A stretch of 64,000 nucleotides of DNA, from positions 1 to 64,000 of the forward strand of contig JAHEER010000003.1 of the NCBI GenBank assembly GCA_024640625.1, read 5' to 3'. The stretch is from Desulfobulbaceae bacterium. Its GTDB lineage: Bacteria; Desulfobacterota; Desulfobulbia; Desulfobulbales; Desulfocapsaceae. The notes beneath the pieces are model-generated. The model did no database searches. It was not told the origin of the DNA and saw only the letters and a list, made by a program, of their open reading frames with translations. Positions 43,320 through 51,814 of this stretch are shown here, in pieces (position 1 is the stretch's first letter; each line of letters begins with the position of its first letter). Position numbers and translations under genes: made by a program.

Positions 43320-44276
43320 TCAGGCGTGATTGCGGAGTTTGAGCTCCACCGGGTGTGGGTTCAGATAGTGCTGCTGCATGAGGTAAGGTTCCTGGTATTT
43401 CCTGATGTAATGGTTGATCAGGGTTACCGGCACGATAAGCGGAACAATGTTGTCTCTGAACTGGTCGATGACGGTCAGCATCTCTTGTTTCTCGTCTGCG
43501 CTTATCACCTTCTTGAAATAGCCCATCATGTGCATAAGGACGTTGACGTGCTTTTTGACGGTCGGTTTGAGCCGCATGGCTGCCATCAGCAGCTCCTGGT
43601 AGCGTTCGATAAAGACGTCGAGGTCAAGGCTGCCTGCCTGGGCCATCAGCCGACCCATTTCCCTGGTGAGTTTCTCGCTGTGGGAGAACAGAAGAAGCTT
43701 GTGGGTGGTATGAAAAGCGACCAGTTTGGCAGCGGTCGGGGAGTCGGCCACCTCCCGCCAGCGCTGATAGACAAAGATCTGTTCGATAAAATTTTCGCGC
43801 AGCAGCGGGTCGTGAAGGCGTCCTTCCTCTTCGGTGGGGAGCATTGGAAAATGCTCTTGAAAGGCGCGGGCGAACAAGCCGACCCCAACCGCTTGGGGAA
43901 CGTTGTTGCGGTCATACACCTTGACCCGCATCATACCGGACGAGGGTGATCGGTTTTTGAAAATGAAACCGATAAGATTTTCCTTTTCCAGTTCAACGAC
44001 CCTTTTCCTGGCCCAGGAAAGCATTCGTTCGGTGTGATCAACACCGGTTTTGTTGGTGACCAGTCTCGGTGCCTCAATATCCCCGACCAGCCGCATTGCC
44101 TCCCTGGGTATGGGCAGGCCGCATTCGACTTCGGGACACACCGGAACGAAGGTGAGGTACCTGCCCAGTGTTTCGGTGATGTAGCGGTCATGTTTATGGC
44201 CGCCGTCAAACCTGACTTTGTTGCCGAGCAGGCACGAACTAATTCCGATGGTTATCCTTTTCTCAAAGTCCGACAT
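43320..44276 (-). CDS. DUF523-DUF1722 fusion protein (YbgA-like)
   Basis: A 318-residue protein of two parts. Residues 1-150 are DUF523 ('IGISSCLLGNKVRFDGGHKH', 'FVPVCPEVECGLPIPREAMR', 'FIFKNRSPSSGM'). Residues about 160-310 are DUF1722/YbgA ('VAFHTTHKLLLFSHSEKLT', 'HVNVLMHMMGYFKK', 'LIVPVTLINHYIRKYQEPYL'). In many Gammaproteobacteria this gene lies with a photolyase and the same lipid genes under light or singlet-oxygen control; no photolyase is present here. A GGAGG precedes the ATG at the right distance. Confidence 0.92.
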   Translation of the reverse strand: MSDFEKRITIGISSCLLGNKVRFDGGHKHDRYITETLGRYLTFVPVCPEVECGLPIPREAMRLVGDIEAPRLVTNKTGVDHTERMLSWARKRVVELEKENLIGFIFKNRSPSSGMMRVKVYDRNNVPQAVGVGLFARAFQEHFPMLPTEEEGRLHDPLLRENFIEQIFVYQRWREVADSPTAAKLVAFHTTHKLLLFSHSEKLTREMGRLMAQAGSLDLDVFIERYQELLMAAMRLKPTVKKHVNVLMHMMGYFKKVISADEKQEMLTVIDQFRDNIVPLIVPVTLINHYIRKYQEPYLMQQHYLNPHPVELKLRNHA

Positions 44277-44523
44277 GGGCGTTACCTCCTGTAAGAGAAC
44301 TATAGTATACCTTCTCTAGTTTTTGTCGATTAAAAAGCAATCCACCCGGTAAGCAATGAGGTGTCGACGGCAGACGTAGAGCCCCCATCGCCTTGCTCAT
44401 ATGCGTGACCATTTCCCCTGGCTGCACAAAGAATATAGCAGCAAGGCGGACCTGTTATTATAATAGCAAGTATGACTGAACGGCCCTTATGGCGGCCGGC
44501 TATATGAGGATCTTGCCAATTAA
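44277..44523. promoter_or_regulatory. divergent control region between DUF523-DUF1722 and the vWA operon
   Basis: No gene is seen. An inverted repeat GAGAA (44295-44299) / TTCTC (44312-44316) surrounds CTATAGTATACC, close before the DUF523-DUF1722 gene, where a MerR-like activator or other dimer might bind. On the plus side, TTATAATAGCAA (44458-44469) matches the copy at 43138 and lies about 55 bases before the vWA operon start; TATAAT in it may be a -10 box. Confidence 0.4.
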
Positions 44524-45387
44524 ATGACCATGACCATCAGGAGTGAGATAGTCAAACGCACCATGACCGCCTGCGCGGCCGTGAGTGGGTGCGCCCTGGC
44601 ACTCATGATTTCATCGGCGGTCTCAGCAGCGGATCCGCAAAGTGTGCAGACTGGCTTGACCACCACCATCCTGTCTCTTGAAAAGACCCGGAAGGCGGTG
44701 ATTGAGCAGCACCTGTCAGTTGCCGGCAGGGGCGAGCCTGCCTATTCCCGGGAAGAGGGCCTGCTTTTCGTTGCCTACCTCGAAGGCCGTATCACGCATT
44801 ATTGCCGAGCGCTCTACCTCAGTGGCGGCCCGCAAAGTCTGGAGGGCCTTCCGTGCGGGTCGCCAGCTCAACTGCTGGCCGGAGATCCGCGGTTCGCATC
44901 GGTTCCCGACTTGTCCGGGCAGACCAGCGGAGAAAAGGTGGCCCGCCTGGAGGAGGAATTCACCGCCGCCCTGGGAGAGTTCGATGAAATGCTGCTTCAG
45001 GAGCAGGAAAAGGTGGCCGCTCACATCCCTCGGCAGCGTGAAGACGGCAGTGGAGGTCAGGGGGGACAGCCAGGACAGGACGGTGAACCTGAGACAACAA
45101 CCGGGGGTGCCGGTGGAGGGCAGGAGCAGGCCGCTGGTGGCGCTGACATCGAGTCCGGCTCCCGGCAGAGCGGGGGAGGTCCGGAGCAGGGTGCGACCAA
45201 TGAGGGCGCCGGGCAGGGCAAAGCCGAAAGCCCGCAACGACCGGTCTCCCAGGGACCCAGGGAATTGTCAGAGGATGACGACGTGGTCGCCCGCCAGCTG
45301 CGCGAGGCGGCAGAGCAGGAGACCGACCCGGAAGTAAAAGAGAAGCTCTGGGAAGAATACCGGAAATACAAAGAAGGAACTAAATGA
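44524..45387 (+). CDS. secreted low-complexity protein, first gene of vWA-stator operon
   Basis: A 287-residue protein not recognised. A signal peptide is likely ('AAVSGCALALMISSAVSA', cleavage after Ala near residue 35). Residues about 40-165 are helical with two Cys ('THYCRALYLSGG', 'GLPCGS'). Residues about 170-255 are a Gly/Gln/Glu-rich disordered stretch, and the last 30 ('QETDPEVKEKLWEEYRKYKE') form a charged helix. It should be periplasmic. The stop overlaps the next ATG (ATGA). Two ATGs lie at the start; the first is used. Its operon position suggests it is part of the same envelope complex. Confidence 0.7.
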   Translation: MTMTIRSEIVKRTMTACAAVSGCALALMISSAVSAADPQSVQTGLTTTILSLEKTRKAVIEQHLSVAGRGEPAYSREEGLLFVAYLEGRITHYCRALYLSGGPQSLEGLPCGSPAQLLAGDPRFASVPDLSGQTSGEKVARLEEEFTAALGEFDEMLLQEQEKVAAHIPRQREDGSGGQGGQPGQDGEPETTTGGAGGGQEQAAGGADIESGSRQSGGGPEQGATNEGAGQGKAESPQRPVSQGPRELSEDDDVVARQLREAAEQETDPEVKEKLWEEYRKYKEGTK

Positions 45388-46679
45388 GACACCATATCTA
45401 CAGAGTCAGGCAACGGGAAAGATTCCTCCTAGCCATGCTGGGCTATGCACTTGTCATATTTGCCGCAGCCCTGATGAACGGCTGCGCATCCGTCCCGGGG
45501 AAGCAGGTTGCCGACCAGGTGGCTCCGCTGACCCCGGAACGCGAGCTCAGCGATGCGGAACTGCTCAACGTATCCATCCAGGTTTTCGATCCCGGGCAGT
45601 TGCCCGAAGATCCCGATAAACGAAAGGGGCTGTCGCCGGAAATAAGGGAGGCTGAGTCCCGTTTCGCCCCGATCCATCTCAAGCATACCCTCCAGAGAGC
45701 AGGGTATTGGGGGGTGGTCAGGGTTGTTCCCGACCAGGATGTGGGGTCAGAGGTATTGGTGCAGGGAGCGATACTCCATTCAGACGGCGAAAATGCGTCT
45801 CTTGAAATAACCGTAACCGACGCCAGAAACGTGGTTTGGTTTAAACGGGCCTACGCGGAAACGGCCAAAGCTGAAGAGCATATTGGTGTGGAGATGGAAA
45901 AAGAGGATGTGTTCCAGGATCTCTTTAATACCATCGCCAACGATCTTGCCGTTCACAGAAACAGCCTCAGCGCCGGGGAAATAGAGGAAATAAGACAGAT
46001 CGCCGCACTGAATTACGCCTTCTCGATGGCTCCCGATGCCTTTGGCCCCTATATCGCTACCGATGAAGATGGGCGGGTGTCACTGCAGAGATTGCCGGCC
46101 GAGGACGATCCGATGCTGGAGCGGGTGGAAGCAGTCAAGGTCCGGGACGATCTGCTGGTCGACACCATCAACGACTACTACGATATCTATTACCAGGATC
46201 TTTGGGAACCGTATTCCAACTGGCGCAGGTACCGGCACGAAGAGGTGACCATCTTGCGAAAACTTGAACGCCAGGCCCTGACTCGTCAGATTCTCGGTGT
46301 AACGGCGATTGTCGGGGCCATTGCCTTAGGGGCGGCCGGGGACTATGAAACCGCGGTTCGAACCAGGCCGCTCCAGGACGTGCTGATCGCCGGCGGGGCC
46401 TATTCGGTTTACAGTGGTCACCAGGTGCGTCAGGAAAGCAAGATCAACCAGGAGGTTATTGAAGAACTGGGCTCATCATTTTCCTCGGAGGCCGAACCGC
46501 TGACCATAGAAGTGGAAGGCCAGACGGTGCGGCTCACCGGTTCTGCCGAGCAGCAATACGCCACCTGGCGCAGCATGCTAAAACAGATATATGCGCAGGA
46601 AACGGGATTGATAGGTGAATCCGAGACCCTGCCGGAACTTGCGCCAGCGCCGTCAGAAGAGCTGAATGGACAGCAGTAA
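45384..46679 (+). CDS. lipoprotein of the vWA-stator operon
   Basis: A 431-residue protein of unknown function. A hydrophobic segment ends in lipobox-like 'ALMNGC', so Cys34 would be acylated. The body has a mixed domain ('VSIQVFDPGQLPEDPDKRKG', 'YWGVVRVVPDQDVGSEVLVQ', 'LEITVTDARNVVWFKRAY'), a helical stretch rich in Tyr/Asp ('TINDYYDIYYQDLWEPYSNW'), then a Gly/Ala-rich hydrophobic segment 'GVTAIVGAIALGAAG' that could insert in a membrane. It may be the outer-membrane end of the machine. It overlaps the gene before by four bases and the gene after by 14. Confidence 0.75.
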   Translation: MRHHIYRVRQRERFLLAMLGYALVIFAAALMNGCASVPGKQVADQVAPLTPERELSDAELLNVSIQVFDPGQLPEDPDKRKGLSPEIREAESRFAPIHLKHTLQRAGYWGVVRVVPDQDVGSEVLVQGAILHSDGENASLEITVTDARNVVWFKRAYAETAKAEEHIGVEMEKEDVFQDLFNTIANDLAVHRNSLSAGEIEEIRQIAALNYAFSMAPDAFGPYIATDEDGRVSLQRLPAEDDPMLERVEAVKVRDDLLVDTINDYYDIYYQDLWEPYSNWRRYRHEEVTILRKLERQALTRQILGVTAIVGAIALGAAGDYETAVRTRPLQDVLIAGGAYSVYSGHQVRQESKINQEVIEELGSSFSSEAEPLTIEVEGQTVRLTGSAEQQYATWRSMLKQIYAQETGLIGESETLPELAPAPSEELNGQQ

Positions 46680-48216
46680 ACGGCCGCCTGGTCGAGAATA
46701 TCTCAAAGAGCAGCTGGTCCCGCCGGGCGGCGGTCCGGCGCCGCTGCAGGCCGGCCGGCGAAAGGCTCTGCTGATCTTGGTGGCCCTTTTTGCCTTACTA
46801 CTGGGTGGGGCAGTCGGGGTATTGGTATTTCAGCCCGCCGACAAGACATCGCCGGTGTCGACCGCGCCGTCCCCGGAGCCGGCACCGGTGGCACCGGCCC
46901 CTGCAGCGGTTGAGAAACAGGTAAATCAGACGCAGCAGTCCGAGACTGTCGAACCGCAGACTTTGCAGCAGGTAGAGTCCGCTCCAGAGGAGGCGGCGGC
47001 CGGCGCGGCGGCACAAGCCAGAGAGCGGGTCTGGGCCCTCAAGATTGAAGCTGAAGCGCAGGGCGTCAGCAGCTGGGCCCCTGAAGAGTACGATCAAATC
47101 ATGGCCCAGCTCGAAGAGGCTGATGTTGTGCTGAACGAGGGGGCGGTGCAGGATGCTGCAGAGAGGTATGAACGGCTTTTAAACGATCTGCAAACCCTGC
47201 TCGGCACCAAAGAGCAGCGCTATCGGCAAGCCCTGGCAGCAGGGCAGCTCGGTTTGACGGACGAGCAGCCTGAGGTGGCCAGGGATCATTTCAATCGGGC
47301 GCTGGTCATCGAGCCAGCCAGCAGAGAGGCGCAGCAGGGCGTCGAACTGTCTGAAAAACTGTCCGGCACACTCACGGCGTATCACCACGCCCTGGAGCTT
47401 GAAGCGATGGGCCAGCTGGAGGAGGCGTTAGTGAAGCTGGAGACGATAATTAATGCCGGCTCAGCCTATGAGCCGGCGCGGGCAGCACGCGACAGGATAC
47501 AGGACCGGCTGAACCAGGCGGTATTCGAGGGTGAAATGAGCAGTCTTTTCTCGGCCCTGGAGGTCGAGGATTTTGCCTCCGCCCAGCGCTCATTGCAGAC
47601 CCTTGGCGGTTTGGGCATTCACCAGCAGGAGGTCGAACAGGCGGCGGTCCTGCTGGCGGAAAAACAAAGGCGCAGCGAAATCAATCGATTAAAAAGCCAA
47701 GCCGAGGAGTACCGGGCAGGGGAACAGTGGCCGCAGGCTCTCGAAACCTATGGGGAGATCTTACGCCTTGATGCCGACCTTCTGTTTGCCACCGCCGGTC
47801 AGCAGCAGTCAGCCAGGCGGGCGGAGCTTGACGCTTCTTTGCGCGATGCCGTTGAGCATTCCCAAAGGCTGCAGGATGCACCACAGCGCTCAGCCGCAGC
47901 CGGCCTGCTCAGCTTTGCCAAACAGATCGAACCGCAGGGGCCCAGGCTGCGGGCCCAGATAGAAGCACTTGAAACCCAGCTCGAGAAGTTCAGCACTCCG
48001 GTAACCGTCACACTTGAATCGGACAACCAGACCCATATCACCATCTATCACGTGGGTCGGATCGCCCCCTTCTTCACCAGGAAGATAGATCTGCACCCGG
48101 GCACCTACACCGTGGTCGGCAGCAGGGCCGGCTATCGGGATGTGAGGAAGAAGATAACCGTCGCCCCCGAGAACAGCGATAACCGCTATGAGATCAGGTG
48201 TGAGGAAGCGATTTGA
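46666..48216 (+). CDS. single-pass membrane protein with helical (TPR-like) repeats
   Basis: A 516-residue protein, N-in with one TM helix ('ALLILVALFALLLGGAVGVL', about residues 35-54). A Pro/Ala/Glu/Gln-rich linker follows, then from about 130 to 430 amphipathic helix pairs of TPR type ('AAERYERLLNDLQTLLG', 'ARDHFNRALVIEPASREAQQ', 'WPQALETYGEILRLDADLL'). The last 75 residues are a beta domain ('VTVTLESDNQTHITIYHVG', 'LHPGTYTVVGSRAGYRDVRK') of PEGA-like type. It is probably a periplasmic scaffold. It overlaps both neighbours, the latter by four bases. Confidence 0.8.
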   Translation: MDSSKRPPGREYLKEQLVPPGGGPAPLQAGRRKALLILVALFALLLGGAVGVLVFQPADKTSPVSTAPSPEPAPVAPAPAAVEKQVNQTQQSETVEPQTLQQVESAPEEAAAGAAAQARERVWALKIEAEAQGVSSWAPEEYDQIMAQLEEADVVLNEGAVQDAAERYERLLNDLQTLLGTKEQRYRQALAAGQLGLTDEQPEVARDHFNRALVIEPASREAQQGVELSEKLSGTLTAYHHALELEAMGQLEEALVKLETIINAGSAYEPARAARDRIQDRLNQAVFEGEMSSLFSALEVEDFASAQRSLQTLGGLGIHQQEVEQAAVLLAEKQRRSEINRLKSQAEEYRAGEQWPQALETYGEILRLDADLLFATAGQQQSARRAELDASLRDAVEHSQRLQDAPQRSAAAGLLSFAKQIEPQGPRLRAQIEALETQLEKFSTPVTVTLESDNQTHITIYHVGRIAPFFTRKIDLHPGTYTVVGSRAGYRDVRKKITVAPENSDNRYEIRCEEAI

Positions 48217-50639
48217 GTCGATTTATCACGATCACACAAGTGGATGGCGCGGAAGACCAATTTTCCGACAGGGATCTGCCGCTTACCATCGGCTCAGGTC
48301 CTGACAACCATATCCGCATGAAGGGCAGCGCTGAGCCTGCCGCCTATATCGATGACGCCCAGGGGCATCTGTTCATTCAACCGGCGGAACATCTTGCCGT
48401 GCCGCTGCTTCACAATGACCGCCAGTTGACCGAATCGGCCTGGCTCAAGTCTGGCGATACGCTGCGCTGCGGACCGTTCCTGGCCCGCTTCGAACGCAGT
48501 GGCGACCGCATCGTTTTCAGGGTTGCCGAGGAACGGGCCGCCGACTCACCGGTTTTGTCGCCCCCGCCCCACCCTCCGCCGGGACATATCGGCCAGAACA
48601 ACGGCGGCGATGAGCTTCCGGTGGATATCGCACCTCCGACCAAAACTTCGAGGAGAAAAAAAATAGGTGTCGCCGCCATCGCCTTTTTCTTTCTGGTCTT
48701 GAGTTGCGCAGTGGGCTATGTACTGCTGGCCCGTCCCCTTGAAGTCATCGTCTCGCCCGAGCCAGATTCGCTGAAGGTCTCAGGACGGTTTCCGGCTGTC
48801 AAGATCGGCGGCCGCTATCTGCTGCTGCCGGCTCTCTATTCAGTAGCCGTTGAAAAAAAGGGCTACCACGATTTTCGCACCGAAGTGCAGGTTGGCCAGG
48901 GCGGACAAAGTTCTCTTCAGGTGACTCTGGAGAAATTGCCGGGCCTGCTCAATCTTCGTGTCAGCCCGCCTGACGGGGTGCAGGTCTATTCTGCAGACCG
49001 TTTGCTGGGTACTACGCCGCCGGCTACGGTACCAATTGCCCCTGGTCCCCATACCCTCATCCTGAGCAAACCACGTTATCGCCCCTATCAGACCGAAATC
49101 GTTATCGAAGGCAAAGAGATTGTTCAGGATCTTGCAGTGTCACTCGAACCCGACTGGGCCGATGTCACCATCGGCTCTCACCCCAAGGGAGCAGAAGTGG
49201 TCGTCGACGGAACGGGCGCCGGTACCACTCCGCTGACTGTGCCTCTGCTCAGCGGCACCCACGACATCGAACTGCGCCTGGATTTGCATAGTCCTCACAG
49301 CCAGGCGATTACCGTCGAGGCTGGCGTCGAGGCGGATTATTTCATCGATTTGACGCCGCTGCCGGCACTGCTGTCGCTGACCAGCCTACCCGCTGGTGCC
49401 GCGGTCAGTATCGGCAACCAGTACAGGGGGACCACTCCGCTCTCTTTGACCCTGCCGTCAGGCATCGATCAGGATATCAGTCTGTCACGGCCGGGGTACC
49501 TCACCCTTAATCACCCTATTTCCCTTGCGCCAGGGGAGGAGCGGGATCTGCAGCTCACCCTGGAAGAGGAGCTGGGAGTAGTGTTTCTGACCACCACTCC
49601 AGCCCAGGCGACGGTCACTATCAACGGCACTTCCCGCGGTGCTCTGCAGGGCGCCCTGAAGCTGCCGGCCCGGGCCCAGACCTTCGTGGTCAGTGCGCCT
49701 GGCTACCAAACCGTATCTCGGACGCTTACCCCGAACCCCGCCTTCAGCCAGCAGCTGGTGATCGAGCTGCCGGCCGATGCAGCAGCCGGGCAAGCCGTGG
49801 CGCTTCCTCCGGAGAGCGGGGTGTCATTGACCACTGCGGCCGGACAGCGACTGCGGCTTATCCAGCCGTCGTCCTTTATGATGGGTGCTCCACGCAGGGA
49901 GCCGGGCCGCCGGGCCAACGAGCGTGAACGGCAGGTTATCATGAAACGGCCTTTTCTGATCAGTGAGACCCTGGTTACCAACGGCGAATTTAAAAAATTC
50001 AACGGAGGCCACCGGTCCGGAACCTACAAGGGCTATTCGCTCGATGGTGACAACCAGCCGGTGGTAAACGTGACCTGGGATCAGGCCGTTGCCTATCTCA
50101 ACTGGCTCAGCGAACAGGACAACCTGGAACCGTTTTACCAGAAACAGGACAACGGCTATCGCGCAGCTGCGCCGCCGACCAACGGCTACCGCTTGCCCAG
50201 CGAGGCAGAATGGGCCTACACCGCCAGGCAGGCAGGGGTTCAGGAGATACAGCGCTATCCCTGGCCGGGAGGTTTTCCGCCCCGCGCGGTGCTTGCCAAT
50301 CTCGGCGACGAGTCCGCCCGGACGCTGCTGCCGCGGGTCGTACCGGGCTATAACGATACGTTCCCGGTCACCTCTCCAGTCGGCCATTTCCCGGCCAACC
50401 CGTCGGGTCTCTTTGATATAGGCGGCAATGCGTCTGAATGGTGCCATGACTATTACAGCGCTTATACCGGAAGATTGGCAGAAGACATTGACCCGCTCGG
50501 GCCCGGCATCGGCACGCACCGGGTGATCAGAGGATCGAGCTGGAAAGATGCGACGCTTGCCGAAACCAGGCTGAGTTATCGGGCCTATCGCAAGGAAGCA
50601 CGCAACAGTGTCGGTTTCCGTATTGCCAGGTACCCATGA
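48213..50639 (+). CDS. FHA-like / TM / PEGA-repeat / FGE-sulfatase-domain protein
   Basis: An 808-residue multidomain protein. Residues 1-105 look FHA-like ('LPLTIGSGPDNHIRM', 'LTESAWLKSGDTLRCG'), though the SRxH phosphothreonine motif is missing. A Pro-rich linker leads to 'RRKK' and a TM helix (about 151-173). Outside are four PEGA-like repeats (for example 'VVVDGTGAGTTPLTVPLLSG'). From about 545 comes an FGE-sulfatase/SUMF1-like domain ('MMGAPRREPG', 'PVVNVTWDQAVAYLNWLSE', 'YRLPSEAEWAY', 'DIGGNASEWCHDYYS', 'VIRGSSWKD'), lacking the catalytic Cys pair of true FGE. It likely senses inside and binds sugar or peptidoglycan outside. The TTG start overlaps the previous stop. Confidence 0.85.
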   Translation: MSRFITITQVDGAEDQFSDRDLPLTIGSGPDNHIRMKGSAEPAAYIDDAQGHLFIQPAEHLAVPLLHNDRQLTESAWLKSGDTLRCGPFLARFERSGDRIVFRVAEERAADSPVLSPPPHPPPGHIGQNNGGDELPVDIAPPTKTSRRKKIGVAAIAFFFLVLSCAVGYVLLARPLEVIVSPEPDSLKVSGRFPAVKIGGRYLLLPALYSVAVEKKGYHDFRTEVQVGQGGQSSLQVTLEKLPGLLNLRVSPPDGVQVYSADRLLGTTPPATVPIAPGPHTLILSKPRYRPYQTEIVIEGKEIVQDLAVSLEPDWADVTIGSHPKGAEVVVDGTGAGTTPLTVPLLSGTHDIELRLDLHSPHSQAITVEAGVEADYFIDLTPLPALLSLTSLPAGAAVSIGNQYRGTTPLSLTLPSGIDQDISLSRPGYLTLNHPISLAPGEERDLQLTLEEELGVVFLTTTPAQATVTINGTSRGALQGALKLPARAQTFVVSAPGYQTVSRTLTPNPAFSQQLVIELPADAAAGQAVALPPESGVSLTTAAGQRLRLIQPSSFMMGAPRREPGRRANERERQVIMKRPFLISETLVTNGEFKKFNGGHRSGTYKGYSLDGDNQPVVNVTWDQAVAYLNWLSEQDNLEPFYQKQDNGYRAAAPPTNGYRLPSEAEWAYTARQAGVQEIQRYPWPGGFPPRAVLANLGDESARTLLPRVVPGYNDTFPVTSPVGHFPANPSGLFDIGGNASEWCHDYYSAYTGRLAEDIDPLGPGIGTHRVIRGSSWKDATLAETRLSYRAYRKEARNSVGFRIARYP

Positions 50640-50989
50640 AAAGAAAAAGATTGTCATTCTACTCAATCGCCGCGTTGCCGGCGAGAAATCTCCCCCGGAC
50701 GTTCTTCAGTGTCCGCGGAAAAATGTTTGAGCGCGTCCCCATTGTGCCCACCTGCCCACATATTGCCTGGTACCCGCTCTTGATTCTCATCATCTTGTTC
50801 ATGTTTTGCGGGCCTCTGCAGGCGGAAAAGGAATCGGAGCCGGCGGTTAAGGAGCCTGCGGGCGGCGAAGCTACCCGTGAACCTGCCCCGCCACAGAGCC
50901 CCGCCGAGACCGTCGTCTGGCCTCCACCGTTCAAGCCCAGTGAAGAGATTGGCGCCGATTCCCAAATTTCCTTTCCCACAGATATCTAG
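50636..50989 (+). CDS. small exported or membrane protein in the vWA-stator operon
   Basis: A 117-residue protein not recognised. After an unusually long basic N-terminus (about 45 residues) comes a hydrophobic segment 'WYPLLILIILFMFCGPL', either a TM anchor or late signal peptide, then a short Glu/Pro-rich periplasmic tail ending 'FPTDI'. The start overlaps the preceding stop (ATGA). A later ATG at 50723 would give a normal signal length. The stop lies seven bases before the MotA/TolQ/ExbB-like gene. Confidence 0.6.
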   Translation: MKRKRLSFYSIAALPARNLPRTFFSVRGKMFERVPIVPTCPHIAWYPLLILIILFMFCGPLQAEKESEPAVKEPAGGEATREPAPPQSPAETVVWPPPFKPSEEIGADSQISFPTDI

Positions 50990-50996
50990 GAGCGGT

Positions 50997-51806
50997 ATGA
51001 ACAGAGAACTGTTTCCCATCCAACTCGTCTATCAAGTGTTCACGCTGCTGATCGCCTTCATCATCGTGCATGCAGCCTATGTGACCGTTGTCCGGCCGAA
51101 GGCTGCGGAATTTATAACCTTTGAGCAGGAGCAGATTGCCCAGGACCCGAACTATGTGCAACAGCGTAATTTTTTCGTAGTTATCAAGGATTACGAGCAG
51201 GAAGCCTGTTTCATACTGATGCTCTGGGCGCTCGCCATCCTCGGCTACAAATCCATTTCGGCATATCGCCAGAAGCAAATCCTTGCCAATGATATCCTGG
51301 AGCTGCCGGCAACCCTTCCGGTGGGTCCGGAAGATACCAGAAGTCTGCTCGACCATCTCGCCGGGCTGCAGCCGCCGACCCGGGACTATTTACTACCGCG
51401 GGCTCTGCGCCTGGGGATTCAGCGTTTCGGCGTAACTGGCAACATCCAGGACTCGGCCACGGCCGTACGCGACTTGTGCGAATCTGAAATGGAACGGCAG
51501 GAGGCCGAACTCTCCATCATCAGATATATCGCCTGGGCCATTCCTTCGGTGGGGTTTATCGGTACAGTCAGAGGCATCGGCTCTGCCCTCGGTTTAGCCA
51601 ATCGTGCGGTCGAGGGCGATATTACCGGAGTGACCCAGAGCCTCGGAGTGGCATTCAACTCAACTTTCATTGCCCTGGTCATCTCCATCGTTCTGATGTT
51701 CTTCATTCATCAACTTCAGCTTTTTCAGGAACGGCTGGTGCTCGACAGCGAAGCCTACTGCAACGATAACCTCATCGCCCGTCTGCGCACCAGACCGCTG
51801 CCCTGA
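50997..51806 (+). CDS. MotA/TolQ/ExbB-family proton channel subunit
   Basis: A 269-residue inner-membrane protein with four likely TM helices (about 10-32, 68-85, 180-205, 228-250) and a cytoplasmic part between the second and third. The family signature is clear: 'WAIPSVGFIGTVRGIGSALG' (PxxGxxGTVxGI) and the last helix 'LGVAFNSTFIALVISIVLMF' with the conserved Thr that lines the ion path. Such subunits form pentamers around two ExbD/TolR/MotB-like subunits and turn proton or sodium flow into motion. Start: ATG at 50997 with TAGGAG upstream, preferred over the frame's earlier ATG at 50877. The two downstream genes supply the missing anchor partners. Confidence 0.92.
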   Translation: MNRELFPIQLVYQVFTLLIAFIIVHAAYVTVVRPKAAEFITFEQEQIAQDPNYVQQRNFFVVIKDYEQEACFILMLWALAILGYKSISAYRQKQILANDILELPATLPVGPEDTRSLLDHLAGLQPPTRDYLLPRALRLGIQRFGVTGNIQDSATAVRDLCESEMERQEAELSIIRYIAWAIPSVGFIGTVRGIGSALGLANRAVEGDITGVTQSLGVAFNSTFIALVISIVLMFFIHQLQLFQERLVLDSEAYCNDNLIARLRTRPLP

Positions 51807-51814
51807 GGTAGAAG

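Noticed and set aside
43212-43949. 245-codon plus-strand frame opposite DUF523-DUF1722
   Set aside because: Shadow of a well-supported minus-strand gene; no recognisable protein features.
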